This document shows, in pieces, positions 42,234 through 51,699 of a DNA stretch of 64,000 bases. Location: assembly GCA_050295975.1 (NCBI GenBank), contig JBNKQR010000010.1, positions 1-64,000 on the forward strand. Direction: 5' to 3'. The number at the start of each line of letters is the position of its first letter. The first letter of the stretch is position 1. The notes beneath the pieces are model-generated. The model saw only the letters and a list, made by a program, of their open reading frames with translations. It searched no databases and was not told the DNA's origin. This DNA comes from JAPHTQ01 sp050295975. Lineage in GTDB: Bacteria > Pseudomonadota > Gammaproteobacteria > Thiohalomonadales > Thiohalomonadaceae. Made by a program: the position numbers and the translations under genes.

Positions 42234-43193
42234 CTATTTCGTTTCGAAGTTACCGAAGGACATCAGACGGCGATAACGATTTTCCAGTAACTGGGCGATA
42301 TCGAGGCGGTCCACCTCTTCCAGCTTGCCCAGCAGGGCGCGCTTGATGTTAGCAGCCATCGCTGGGACATCACGATGTGCGCCACCCAGTGGCTCAGCGA
42401 CGATGTAGTCGATTAGGCCTAGTTCCTTGAGTCGCTCTGAAGTGATACCTAACGCCTCGGCGGCATCGGAGGCCTTCTCCGCACTCTTCCACAGGATCGA
42501 GGCACAGCCCTCCGGAGAGATAACGGAATAGGTGCTGTATTGCAGCATCATCACGCGATCGCCGACGCCAATAGCCAGTGCGCCGCCAGAACCACCTTCG
42601 CCGATCACGGTGCAGATGATCGGGGTACGCAGTTGCGACATTTCCAGCAGGTTGCGGGCAATCGCTTCGGATTGACCACGCTCTTCCGCACCAACGCCAG
42701 GATAGGCACCGGGGGTGTCGATAAAGGTGAGGATCGGCAGGCGGAAACGCTCAGCCATCTCCATCAGACGCAGCGCCTTGCGGTAGCCTTCCGGGCGTGG
42801 CATACCAAAGTTGCGCAGCACCTTCTCTTTGGTGTCACGGCCCTTCTGATGTCCGATGATCATCACTGGACGTCCGTCTAGGCGGGCTACGCCACCAACA
42901 ATCGCCTTGTCATCCGCATAGGCGCGATCACCATGCAGCTCTTCGAAGTCGGTAAAGATCTCGTTGATATATTCGAGGGTATAGGGGCGCTGCGGATGGC
43001 GCGCCAGCTGCGAGATCTGCCAGGAGTTCAGATTGGAGAAGATCGACTCGGTCAGACTCTTGCTCTTTGACTGCAGGCGCGTGATCTCTTCGCCGATGTT
43101 GATCTCGGCATCGTCACCCACATAGCGCAGCTCTTCGATTTTGGCTTCCAATTCGGCAATAGGCTGCTCGAATTCAAGAAAATTCATATTCAT
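42234..43193 (-). CDS. accA: Acetyl-CoA carboxylase carboxyltransferase subunit alpha
   Basis: Transfers carboxyl from biotin to acetyl-CoA with AccD, the committed step of fatty acid synthesis. The ATG at 43193 gives 319 residues starting MNMNFLEFEQPIAELE, in line with the E. coli protein; the frame stays open to 43262 but without family similarity. The core motif GEGGSGGALAIGVGDRVMML and FIDTPGAYPGVGAEERGQ are intact. It lies 98 bases after dnaE, the usual dnaE-accA order. Confidence 0.97.
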   Translation of the reverse strand: MNMNFLEFEQPIAELEAKIEELRYVGDDAEINIGEEITRLQSKSKSLTESIFSNLNSWQISQLARHPQRPYTLEYINEIFTDFEELHGDRAYADDKAIVGGVARLDGRPVMIIGHQKGRDTKEKVLRNFGMPRPEGYRKALRLMEMAERFRLPILTFIDTPGAYPGVGAEERGQSEAIARNLLEMSQLRTPIICTVIGEGGSGGALAIGVGDRVMMLQYSTYSVISPEGCASILWKSAEKASDAAEALGITSERLKELGLIDYIVAEPLGGAHRDVPAMAANIKRALLGKLEEVDRLDIAQLLENRYRRLMSFGNFETK

Positions 43194-43291
43194 AGTGTTC
43201 GTATTCTTTTCGCGTGTTGTCAGTATTAGTAGCGAGTCGGGGATTATACGTGAATGTCGCACGATTTGTCGCGCCCGGCAAATGACCGTCG

Positions 43292-46200
43292 TCAGTGCCT
43301 CGAATACTCAACCCTGACCTGCTCATCCCCCACCAGATGACGTAGTCGTTTTAGTAACTCATCCGTGGGGCGTACTCGCCATTCATCCCCCAGACGGAGG
43401 CGGCTGACGGCCTCATCACTACGGTAGTTGATGGCAATGGGACAGCTACCGTCACGGAAGGGTGAGAGCACCTTTTCCAGATCGCCGGTAAAGCCATTAA
43501 GCGCCTGCTCCCGCGACAGATCCAGCAGCAGGTTGCGGGCAAAGTGTTCGCGGGCATGCTCCATGTCGCAGAGCTCCTGACAACGCATAACCAGACCACC
43601 GGAATAGTCGTCGTGACGCACCTCACCGCTGACCACCACCACCTGATCCATCAGCAGCATCTCCTGATAGCGGGCATAGACATCGCTGAACAGGGTCACC
43701 TCAATGCGTGCGGTGCGGTCATCGATGGTGAGAAAGCCCATCTTGTCGCCGCGCTTGGTGGGGCGGGTACGCATGGCGATAATGAGCCCTGCCAAGGTCA
43801 CGTTCTGTGCCTTGTCACCATTGAGGCTGGCGATGCGGCAGGTGGTAAAGGCGTTGATCTCTGATTCGTATTTATTGATCGGGTGACCGGTGAGATAGAG
43901 GCCGAGGGTATCCTTCTCCCCGGTTAGGCGGATATCGTCGTCCCATTCGGGCACTACCTCGTAACTGGTCGCACTCTCCTCCAGGGCATCGCCGTCGAAA
44001 CCGAACATATCGCCAGTACCGGCAGCGGCGGCGCGGCTCTCCTGCTCCGCCATCTGCAACGCCTGGGGCAACGCCGCCATCAGGGTGGCGCGGTTGGGTC
44101 CTAGCTGGTCCAGCGCCCCGGCACGAATCAGTGATTCCAATACACGGCGGTTGGCCTTTTTGATGTCGATGCGACGGCAGAAGTCGAACAGATCGCTGAA
44201 GTTGCCGTTGGCCTGCTGCTCGTGAACGATCCCTTCGATAGCCCCCTCGCCTACCCCCTTAATTGCACCCAGACCATAGACAATGGCCCCTTCGGCATCG
44301 ACGGTGAACTTGTAGGAGCTGGTGTTGACTGAGGGCGACACCACCTTGAGTGCCATCTCCTTGCACTCCTCGATCAGGGTGACCACCTTGTCGGTGTTGT
44401 CCATGTCGGCGGAGAGCACCGCAGCCATGAACTCGGCCGGGTAGTGCTGCTTGAGCCACAGGGTCTGGTAGGAGACCAGGGCGTAGGCGGCAGAGTGGGA
44501 TTTATTGAAACCGTATCCGGCGAACTTCTCCATCAGGTCGAAGATGTAGGTGGCGGTCTTCTCCTCTACCCCTCGCTCCACCGCTCCGGTGGTAAAGGTC
44601 TCGCGCTGCTTGGCCATCTCTTCCGGCTTCTTCTTACCCATGGCGCGGCGCAGCAGGTCAGCGCCACCGAGGGAGTAACCGGCCAGCACCTGGGCGATCC
44701 GCTGTACCTGCTCCTGGTAGAGAATGACGCCGTAGGTAGGGCTGAGCACCGGCTCCAGTTCCGGGTGGGGATATTCAACCTTGGCCCGACCATGTTTACG
44801 GTTGATGAAGTCATCCACCATGCCCGATTGCAATGGGCCGGGACGGAACAGGGCCACCAGGGCGATGATGTCCTCGAAGCAGTCCGGCTGCAGACGACCA
44901 ATCAACTCCTTCATACCACGGGATTCAAGCTGGAACACCGCGGTGGTACGCGCCGCCTTAAGCAGGGTGAAACTGGCCGGGTCGTCCAGCGGGATAGTGG
45001 CAATATCGGGACAGAGATCAGTCGATTCGCCGCGCAGGGTCAGACTGCTGCGGATGTTGGCCAGGGCCCAGTCGATGATGGTAAGGGTACGCAGACCGAG
45101 GAAGTCGAACTTCACCAGACCCGCCGCCTCCACGTCGTTCTTGTCGAACTGGGTAACGATGCTCTGGCCACCCTCCTCGCAGTAGAGCGGCGAGAAGTCG
45201 GTCAGCTCAGTGGGTGCGATAACCACGCCGCCCGCGTGTTTGCCCGCGTTACGGGTGATCCCCTCCAGCTTCATCGCCATGTCGATGAGGGTAGTCACCT
45301 CCTCATCGCGGTCATAGCGATCCTTCAGCTCCGGCTCCTGCTCCAGCGCCTTCTCCAGGGTCATGCCGATCTCGAACGGGATCAGCTTGGCGATCTGGTC
45401 GACGAAGCCGTAGGGGTGACTGAGCACCCGACCCACATCGCGTACCACCGCCTTGGCAGCCAGGGTGCCATAGGTGATGATCTGCGACACCTTCTCCCGA
45501 CCGTACTTTTCCGCTACGTAGTCGATAACCCGGTCGCGTCCTTCCATACAGAAGTCGACGTCGAAGTCGGGCAGCGAAACACGCTCCGGGTTGAGGAAGC
45601 GCTCGAACAGCAGGTCGTAGGCGAGTGGGTCGAGGTCGGTGATAGTCAGGGCGTAGGCCACAAGTGAACCGGCACCGGAGCCGCGGCCCGGCCCCACCGG
45701 TACGCCGTTGTTTTTACCCCACTGAATAAAGTCGGCAACGATGAGGAAGTAGCCGGGGAAGCCCATCTGGATGATCACATCCAGCTCCATCTCTAGCCGC
45801 TCGTCATAGGGCTTACGCTGCTCGGCGAAGTCCGCTGCGTTGCGGTCCAGCAGCACATCGAGGCGTTTCTCCAGTCCCTCGCGGGAGAGCTGGCGGAAGT
45901 ACTCGTCCATGGTCATGCCGTCGGGCACGGGGAAATCGGGCAGGAAGGATTTGCCCAGAGTCAGTTCAAGGTTGCAGCGCTTGGCGATCTCAACGCTGTT
46001 CTCCAGCGCCTCGGGGATATCGGCGAACAGCTCGGCCATCTCCTCGGGGGTGCGCAGGTATTGCTGATCGCTATAGAGGCGGCCGCGGCGTGGGTCATCG
46101 AGGGTACGCCCGTCATGAATACAGACCCGCACCTCGTGCGCCTCGAAATCCTCCTTACCGAGGAAGTGTACGTCGTTAGTCGCGACAACGGGCACGCCCA

Positions 46201-46771
46201 TCGTCCCCGCTATCGCTACCGCTTCGTGGAGGTAGGCCTCTTCACCATCACGGCCGGTACGCTGTAGTTCCAGATAGTAGTTATCGGCAAACAGGCGCAG
46301 CCAATCGGTGAGCAGTTGCGCCGCCAGTTCCTTCTTACCGTTCAAAAGTGCCTGCCCCACATCTCCCTCACGACCACCGGAGAGAGCAATCAATCCTTTG
46401 ACCTGACCGGTCAGCCATTCACGTTTGAGGATGGGAATGCCACGATGCTGGTTTTCGATGTAGCTGCGGGAGACCAGGCGGGTGAGATTGCGGTAACCGG
46501 TCTCATCCTTACACAGCAGCACCAGACGGCTGGGGCGGGTAGGCTCATCGGGATTTTCGACCCACAGGTCAACACCGATAATCGGTTTGATCCCAGCAGC
46601 CAGGGCCGCGGAGTAGAACTTGACCATGGCGAAGAGGTTGCACTGATCAGTCAGAGCCACCGCGGGCATCCCCCGCTCCCGCGCTGCTGCCATCAACGGC
46701 TTCACCCGCACCAGACCGTCGGTGAGGGAGAATTCGGTATGCAGACGGAGGTGGATGAAATTGGCAGACAT
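43292..46771 (-). CDS. dnaE: DNA polymerase III subunit alpha
   Basis: Replicative polymerase, 1159 residues from the ATG at 46771 (MSANFIHLRLHTEFSLTDG), which fits the family N-terminus; a longer frame to 46852 adds 27 unmatched residues. It has an N-terminal PHP domain (about 1-280), a palm with the catalytic aspartates in PDFDVDFCMEGR near residue 400, a beta-clamp/helix-hairpin region, and a C-terminal OB domain (about 975-1060, VTLAGLIIAMRTRPTKRGDK). It follows rnhB by 67 bases. Confidence 0.97.
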   Translation of the reverse strand: MSANFIHLRLHTEFSLTDGLVRVKPLMAAARERGMPAVALTDQCNLFAMVKFYSAALAAGIKPIIGVDLWVENPDEPTRPSRLVLLCKDETGYRNLTRLVSRSYIENQHRGIPILKREWLTGQVKGLIALSGGREGDVGQALLNGKKELAAQLLTDWLRLFADNYYLELQRTGRDGEEAYLHEAVAIAGTMGVPVVATNDVHFLGKEDFEAHEVRVCIHDGRTLDDPRRGRLYSDQQYLRTPEEMAELFADIPEALENSVEIAKRCNLELTLGKSFLPDFPVPDGMTMDEYFRQLSREGLEKRLDVLLDRNAADFAEQRKPYDERLEMELDVIIQMGFPGYFLIVADFIQWGKNNGVPVGPGRGSGAGSLVAYALTITDLDPLAYDLLFERFLNPERVSLPDFDVDFCMEGRDRVIDYVAEKYGREKVSQIITYGTLAAKAVVRDVGRVLSHPYGFVDQIAKLIPFEIGMTLEKALEQEPELKDRYDRDEEVTTLIDMAMKLEGITRNAGKHAGGVVIAPTELTDFSPLYCEEGGQSIVTQFDKNDVEAAGLVKFDFLGLRTLTIIDWALANIRSSLTLRGESTDLCPDIATIPLDDPASFTLLKAARTTAVFQLESRGMKELIGRLQPDCFEDIIALVALFRPGPLQSGMVDDFINRKHGRAKVEYPHPELEPVLSPTYGVILYQEQVQRIAQVLAGYSLGGADLLRRAMGKKKPEEMAKQRETFTTGAVERGVEEKTATYIFDLMEKFAGYGFNKSHSAAYALVSYQTLWLKQHYPAEFMAAVLSADMDNTDKVVTLIEECKEMALKVVSPSVNTSSYKFTVDAEGAIVYGLGAIKGVGEGAIEGIVHEQQANGNFSDLFDFCRRIDIKKANRRVLESLIRAGALDQLGPNRATLMAALPQALQMAEQESRAAAAGTGDMFGFDGDALEESATSYEVVPEWDDDIRLTGEKDTLGLYLTGHPINKYESEINAFTTCRIASLNGDKAQNVTLAGLIIAMRTRPTKRGDKMGFLTIDDRTARIEVTLFSDVYARYQEMLLMDQVVVVSGEVRHDDYSGGLVMRCQELCDMEHAREHFARNLLLDLSREQALNGFTGDLEKVLSPFRDGSCPIAINYRSDEAVSRLRLGDEWRVRPTDELLKRLRHLVGDEQVRVEYSRH

Positions 46772-46838
46772 GGGGTGGAACGTTAACCCGCTATCAGAGG
46801 AAGGACAAGTCTTGACAGAGAGAAGGTCGAAACCGGTC

Positions 46839-47438
46839 TCAATTGTCCTCAAGCATACGTGCTACGGGGCCAAAACTGCGCCTGTGGATCGGCGTTACAC
46901 CGAGCAGCTGTAATGCCTCAATGTGCTTCTTGCTGGGGTAACCCTTGTGCCCGGCGAAGCCATATCCGGGATAGAGCGCATCCATCTCCACCATCTCCCG
47001 ATCCCGGGTCACCTTGGCGATAATCGAGGCCGCGCTAATCGCCGCAACCTTGCTATCCCCCTTCACTATCGCCTCGGCACTGCAGGGCAGCTTGGGACAA
47101 CGGTTTCCATCGATCAGCGCATGCCCCGGTTGAGGAGTTAATCCTGCCACCGCCCGCTGCATCGCCACCATGGTCGCCTGGAGGATATTCAGCTCATCGA
47201 TCTCCTCCACCTCGCAGCGACCGACGGCCCAGGCCAGCGCCTTCTCCTTGATCTCATCAAACAGCTTCTCGCGCTTCTTCTCCGAGATCGCCTTGGAGTC
47301 GGCCAGTCCGTCTATGGGTTTATCCGGATCGAGGATCACCGCGGCGGTTACCACCGGCCCGGCCAGGGGGCCGCGGCCGACTTCGTCAACCCCGGCTGTG
47401 AGGATGGTGCTGGAACTGAAATCAAAACTGGTCTGCAT
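46839..47438 (-). CDS. rnhB: Ribonuclease HII
   Basis: Cuts RNA in RNA-DNA hybrids and removes single ribonucleotides from DNA. From the ATG at 47438 the protein has 199 residues; the acidic active site starts with D18-E19 in AGVDEVGRGPLAG, and HALIDGNRCP and KVTRDREM follow. An upstream TTG at 47468 is open in frame but lacks family support. In E. coli lpxB precedes it on the same strand; here the upstream neighbour gnnA is divergent. Confidence 0.96.
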   Translation of the reverse strand: MQTSFDFSSSTILTAGVDEVGRGPLAGPVVTAAVILDPDKPIDGLADSKAISEKKREKLFDEIKEKALAWAVGRCEVEEIDELNILQATMVAMQRAVAGLTPQPGHALIDGNRCPKLPCSAEAIVKGDSKVAAISAASIIAKVTRDREMVEMDALYPGYGFAGHKGYPSKKHIEALQLLGVTPIHRRSFGPVARMLEDN

Positions 47439-47633
47439 GAAGTCTCGCTGTGGGTATTGTTCTGTCAATGCAGTCTACTATCAGCGACTGCACAACGAAA
47501 CAAACCAGGGAACGTAATTGAATCAGAAATGCGCGCCAGTCCCGTTCATGCTATGACTATCTTATTGATCTATCTCGCCCTAAATGCGACCATTTGCGCC
47601 AGTTTACACAGCAACCCAGCGGGAATTCCCATC

Positions 47634-48569
47634 GTGACAACTCCACTTAGAACCGCCGTGATCGGCGTCGGTTATCTTGGGCGCTTTCATGCTCAGAAAT
47701 ATGCCGCCCTGCCCCAGGCCGAACTTGTAGCCGTGGCCGATAGTAATCTGGAAAACGCCGAACGGGTTGCCGCAGAGTGCAATACCCAGGCACTGAGCGA
47801 CTATCGGGAATTGTTTGGCAAGGTCGATGCGGTAAGCATTGTGGTGCCGACCAAGATGCACTATCAGGTGGCGAAGGAGTGTCTGGAGCACGGCATCCAT
47901 GTATTGCTGGAGAAACCGATGACGGTCACCGTGGCCGAAGCGGATGAGTTGATCGAAATCGCCAAGGCGAAGAAACTGGTGTTGCAGATCGGTCACCTTG
48001 AGCGCTTTAACTCAGCAGTACTGGCGCTCAAACCGGTATTGACAACACCTCAGTTCATCGAGTCGCATCGCCTGGCACCGTTTAACCCACGTGGTGCCGA
48101 TGTAAATGTGGTGCTTGATTTGATGATCCACGACATCGACATTATTCAGAATCTGGTGCAGTCACCGATCAAGCAGATCGACGCCAATGGCGTCTCGGTG
48201 CTGACCAAGGAGCACGACATCGTTAACGCCCGCATCTCTTTCGAAAGCGGTTGCGTAGCTAACGTCACTGCCAGTCGGGTCACTATGAAGCCGCAACGCA
48301 AGATGCGTATCTTCCAACCGGACGCCTACATCTCCATCGATTTTCAGGACAAGGTTCTAAGCGTCCACCGCAAAGGTGAGAAAGAGATGTTCCCCGGTAT
48401 CCCGGAGATCACCTCCGAGGAAAGTATCTTCGACAACTCCGATGCAATTCTGGCCGAAGCAACAGCATTCCTCGAAGCGATTAACAACAAAAGCGCCCCG
48501 CCGGTTACCGGTGAGGATGGACGTCGCGCACTGGATACCGCGATCCGCATTAGTGAGATTCTCGGCTAA
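47634..48569 (+). CDS. gnnA: Gfo/Idh/MocA oxidoreductase, probable UDP-GlcNAc 3-dehydrogenase GnnA
   Basis: NAD-dependent oxidoreductase, 311 residues from the GTG at 47634 (TTPLRTAVIGVGYLGRFHA). The Rossmann motif GVGYLGRFHA is at the N-terminus, VLLEKPMTVT is the Gfo/Idh signature, and the C-terminal domain has the DLMIHDIDIIQ pattern. The frame is open back to 47457, where it would encode an unmatched hydrophobic lead. In Acidithiobacillus ferrooxidans GnnA oxidises the 3-OH of UDP-GlcNAc, and gnnAB lie by lpx genes as here. Function is inferred from family and from gnnB and lpxB downstream. Confidence 0.82.
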   Translation: MTTPLRTAVIGVGYLGRFHAQKYAALPQAELVAVADSNLENAERVAAECNTQALSDYRELFGKVDAVSIVVPTKMHYQVAKECLEHGIHVLLEKPMTVTVAEADELIEIAKAKKLVLQIGHLERFNSAVLALKPVLTTPQFIESHRLAPFNPRGADVNVVLDLMIHDIDIIQNLVQSPIKQIDANGVSVLTKEHDIVNARISFESGCVANVTASRVTMKPQRKMRIFQPDAYISIDFQDKVLSVHRKGEKEMFPGIPEITSEESIFDNSDAILAEATAFLEAINNKSAPPVTGEDGRRALDTAIRISEILG

Positions 48570-48604
48570 ACCAAATTCAATAATTTATCCAAAGGTAACG
48601 AACA

Positions 48605-49699
48605 ATGATCCCAATGGTAGACCTCAAAGGTCAGTATCACGCGATTAAAGATGAAATCGATCAGGGCCTGCTGCAGGCACTGGACGCCACCCAATTTATC
48701 CTCGGTCCCAACGTCAAGGCGTTCGAGGAAGAGGCCGCTGCCTACCTCGGGGTAAAGCACGCAGTGGGTTGCGCCTCCGGTACTGATGCTCTGCACCTGG
48801 CACTGATTGCCGCCGGTATCGGTGAGGGTGATGAGGTTATCACCACCCCGTTTACCTTTATTGCTACGGCCGAAGCGATCCTCTATGTAGGTGCTGTGCC
48901 GGTGTTCGTCGATATCGATGAAAAGACCATGAACATCGATGTAAACCTCATCGAAGCGGCGATCACCAAAAAGACCAAGGCGATCCTGCCGGTGCATCTG
49001 TTTGGACAACCTGCCGACATGTCATCCATTCAAAGCATCGCCGATAAGCATGGCCTGCTGGTCGTCGAAGACTGCGCTCAATCCTTTGGTGCTGACATTG
49101 GTGGTAAGCAGACCGGAAGCCTCAGCGTGGCCGGATGCTTCAGCTTTTTCCCCAGCAAAAACCTTGGCTGCTTCGGTGATGGCGGCTTGATCACGACCAA
49201 CGATGACAGGGTGGACGAACATCTACGCGTACTGCGCAATCACGGTAGCTGGAAGCGTTACCACCACTCTGAACTTGGCTTCAATTCACGCCTCGATGAA
49301 CTGCAGGCAGTGATCCTGCGCGCCAAGCTAAAGCGCATTGAACAGTACAGCGAAGGTCGCCGTCGTGTGGCCCATCGCTACTCTGCCGCGCTGGCACAAA
49401 TGGATGGCACCACGCCTCCACACGAAGATGGTATTGGTCGTCACGTTTATCATCAGTACACCCTGCTGAGCGAAAAGCGTGACCAGATCATGGAAGCGCT
49501 GCAGGCACAGCAAATCTCCTGTGCCGTTTACTATCCAATCCCATTGCACCAGCAGGAAGTCTTTGCTGAGACGTGCAAGGGTTTGACTCTGCCCGTCACA
49601 GAAAAGATTGCCAGCCTCTGCATGTCACTGCCGGTCTATCCTGAACTGGAAGATGAAAAAGTGGATCAGATTCTTGATGTGATCCGCGGTGCTATCTAA
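48605..49699 (+). CDS. gnnB: DegT/DnrJ-family aminotransferase, probable GnnB
   Basis: PLP sugar aminotransferase, 364 residues. The PLP lysine is in FSFFPSKNLGCFGDGG near residue 185, CASGTDALHLAL lies near 57-68 and HGSWKRYHHSELGFNSRLDE (a substrate loop) near 210. In A. ferrooxidans GnnB transaminates UDP-3-keto-GlcNAc to UDP-GlcNAc3N, which LpxA then N-acylates. The ATG at 48605 lies 35 bases after gnnA, and lpxB follows eight bases downstream, so the three are one transcript. Related WbpE-type enzymes for O-antigen sugars are the main alternative. Confidence 0.85.
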   Translation: MIPMVDLKGQYHAIKDEIDQGLLQALDATQFILGPNVKAFEEEAAAYLGVKHAVGCASGTDALHLALIAAGIGEGDEVITTPFTFIATAEAILYVGAVPVFVDIDEKTMNIDVNLIEAAITKKTKAILPVHLFGQPADMSSIQSIADKHGLLVVEDCAQSFGADIGGKQTGSLSVAGCFSFFPSKNLGCFGDGGLITTNDDRVDEHLRVLRNHGSWKRYHHSELGFNSRLDELQAVILRAKLKRIEQYSEGRRRVAHRYSAALAQMDGTTPPHEDGIGRHVYHQYTLLSEKRDQIMEALQAQQISCAVYYPIPLHQQEVFAETCKGLTLPVTEKIASLCMSLPVYPELEDEKVDQILDVIRGAI

Positions 49700-49707
49700 G
49701 GCCGAAC

Positions 49708-50853
49708 ATGGATAAACCACGTCGGGTCATGGTAATTGCCGGAGAAGCCTCCGGCGAGGCACGTGCCGCACGTTTGGTGGAGGAGCTAGGCCAACGCCAT
49801 CCGCATATCTCCTTCTTCGGTATTGGTGGCGAGCGCATGCGCGCTGCCGGTGTCGACACGCTGGTCGATTGCCGTGAGATGGCGGTACTCGGCCTCTTTG
49901 AGGTGTTACGTCACTACCGCCGCATCAAAGGGGTATTGGAGCGCATGCGCAGATTGTTGCGCAAGGAGCGGCCCGATCTGCTGATCCTGGTCGACTATTC
50001 CGGTTTCAATCTTCGCCTTGCACCCAGCGCAAAAGAACTCGGTATACCTGTGCTCTATTACATCAGCCCACAGGTGTGGGCCTGGCGGAAAAAGCGTATT
50101 TACAAAATTCGCGAAGTAGTAGACCAGATGGTGGTGGTTTTCCCTTTCGAGGTGCCGCTTTACGAAAAGGCGGGCGTGCCGGTGCACTACGTCGGGCACC
50201 CCTTGCTTGATGAGGTGCATAGCGATCTTGATCGCGACAGCGCGTTGCGGGAGTTCGGACTAGATCCGCAACGACCCTGCATCGGACTCTTTCCGGGTAG
50301 TCGACGCAACGAACTGAAACGTCTTCTACCGACCTTACTTGATGCCGCTGGACAGATTCATACTGCACGACCCGAGGTGCAGTTTCTGTTACCACAGGCT
50401 TCGACTATCGAGCGAGCGGAGATCGACAAACTACTTGGCGACCACTCACTGCCACTTACTGTGGTGGAAAACCGTTTCTACGATGTCACCCGCGCCTGCG
50501 ATGCCATCGCCACTTCATCAGGCACGGCCACACTGGAAATCGCACTGATGGGTGTGCCGTTGCTGGTGATTTACAGAATCTCGGGGCTGAGCTATCGCAT
50601 CATTCGACGACTGGTCAAACTTAAGCATATCGCCATCTGCAATATTGTTGCAGGAGAAGAGGTGGCCAGGGAGCTTTTACAGAAAGAGGTCACGGCGGAT
50701 CGCATCAGTGCAGAGCTATTACGCCTGCTTGATCCGCAGGTGCATGCGGAGACCACCGCACGTCTTGCCAAGGTGCGCGAAACACTCGGCGAACCAGGCG
50801 GCGCTGCACGAGCCGCCAAGGTGGCAGCTGGTATGCTGGGCGTAGACAGTTAA
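49708..50853 (+). CDS. lpxB: Lipid-A-disaccharide synthase
   Basis: Joins UDP-diacylglucosamine to lipid X to form the lipid A disaccharide at the inner membrane, 381 residues. The N-terminal VIAGEASGEARAARLVEEL and FFGIGGERM, the central YISPQVWAWRKKRI and the C-terminal ATSSGTATLEIALMGVP are family hallmarks. It is on the strand opposite to lpxA, fabZ and lpxD, unlike E. coli, and is joined to gnnA-gnnB. A terminator follows. Confidence 0.97.
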   Translation: MDKPRRVMVIAGEASGEARAARLVEELGQRHPHISFFGIGGERMRAAGVDTLVDCREMAVLGLFEVLRHYRRIKGVLERMRRLLRKERPDLLILVDYSGFNLRLAPSAKELGIPVLYYISPQVWAWRKKRIYKIREVVDQMVVVFPFEVPLYEKAGVPVHYVGHPLLDEVHSDLDRDSALREFGLDPQRPCIGLFPGSRRNELKRLLPTLLDAAGQIHTARPEVQFLLPQASTIERAEIDKLLGDHSLPLTVVENRFYDVTRACDAIATSSGTATLEIALMGVPLLVIYRISGLSYRIIRRLVKLKHIAICNIVAGEEVARELLQKEVTADRISAELLRLLDPQVHAETTARLAKVRETLGEPGGAARAAKVAAGMLGVDS

Positions 50854-50856
50854 AGT

Positions 50857-50888
50857 GAAAAAACCGACATAACGTCGGTTTTTTTTAA
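50857..50888 (+). terminator. Intrinsic terminator after lpxB
   Basis: Arms AAACCGAC (50861-50868) and GTCGGTTT (50874-50881) with a five-base loop, followed by a run of T. It ends the gnnA-gnnB-lpxB transcript before the convergent lpxA; the A-rich left side may let it serve the opposite strand as well. Confidence 0.88.
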
Positions 50889-50921
50889 AAATGAATACAT
50901 ATAGCAATGCATTAACACGAA

Positions 50922-51698
50922 CTAACGAATAATTCCCCGTTGCGAATCATCAAGGAAAGCAGCGAAACACTTAACCTCTTCGTACTGCTTAGCTAACTCA
51001 TTTATCCGTTTTTTTGCTTCTTCCAGAATTAACCCTTCCCGATATAACACTCTGTATGCTTTGGTCAGATTACGGAGTTGTTCATCACTGAAACCACGAC
51101 GTTTAAGGCCAACCTTATTGAGACCATGAGGTGCAGATGGATTACCCGTGACCATTAGATAAGGTGGAATATCCTTTGAGACAGCGCTACCCATACCGGT
51201 GAAGGCATGATCACCAATAGAACAGAATTGGTGAACAAGGGTAAAGCCACTGAGGATCACATGATTACCCACATGTACATGTCCGGCCAGTGAGGCATTG
51301 TTCGACATAATAACGTGGTTACCAATGCGGCAATCGTGGGCGATGTGGATATAAGCCATCAGCAAATTGTCGTCGCCGATACTGGTGATACCACTGTCAT
51401 CGACGGTGCCACGGTGGATGGTGGCAAATTCACGAATGGTATTGCGATCACCAATCTCTAATCGCGTCACCTCACCGTGGTATTTTAAATCCTGCGGCAT
51501 TTCACCAACGGAAGCGAACTGGAAAATCCGGTTGTCGCTGCCAATACTCGTCGGCCCACTGATCACAACATGTGGGCCTATCCATGTATTAGAACCAATC
51601 TCTACATCTGCACCAATAACGCTGTATGCGCCGATGGTTACGCCTTCAGCGATTTTGGCCGAAGGATCGATGATTGCTGTAGAGTGGATGTTACTCAT
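50922..51698 (-). CDS. lpxA: Acyl-[ACP]-UDP-N-acetylglucosamine O/N-acyltransferase LpxA
   Basis: First step of lipid A synthesis, 258 residues, a left-handed beta-helix trimer. Hexapeptide repeats run through the first two thirds; the catalytic histidine is in IHIAHDCRIG, and GEMPQDLKYHGE and IREFATIHRGT are conserved. The C-terminal helical part contains LKRRGFS. With gnnAB present the true acceptor may be UDP-GlcNAc3N, making it an N-acyltransferase; sequence alone does not settle this. The ATG follows the fabZ stop by one base. It is the last gene of the long envelope string. Confidence 0.97.
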   Translation of the reverse strand: MSNIHSTAIIDPSAKIAEGVTIGAYSVIGADVEIGSNTWIGPHVVISGPTSIGSDNRIFQFASVGEMPQDLKYHGEVTRLEIGDRNTIREFATIHRGTVDDSGITSIGDDNLLMAYIHIAHDCRIGNHVIMSNNASLAGHVHVGNHVILSGFTLVHQFCSIGDHAFTGMGSAVSKDIPPYLMVTGNPSAPHGLNKVGLKRRGFSDEQLRNLTKAYRVLYREGLILEEAKKRINELAKQYEEVKCFAAFLDDSQRGIIR

Positions 51699-51699
51699 G

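Noticed and set aside
44444..45667. Open frame of 407 codons on the plus strand opposite dnaE
   Set aside because: It lies wholly inside the well-supported dnaE gene, has no recognisable motif, and long antisense frames are expected in GC-biased codons.
47457..47633. N-terminal extension of gnnA with a hydrophobic, signal-like stretch
   Set aside because: The conserved protein begins at the GTG at 47634; a secreted NAD-dependent oxidoreductase acting on a UDP-sugar is implausible, and the extension has no family match.
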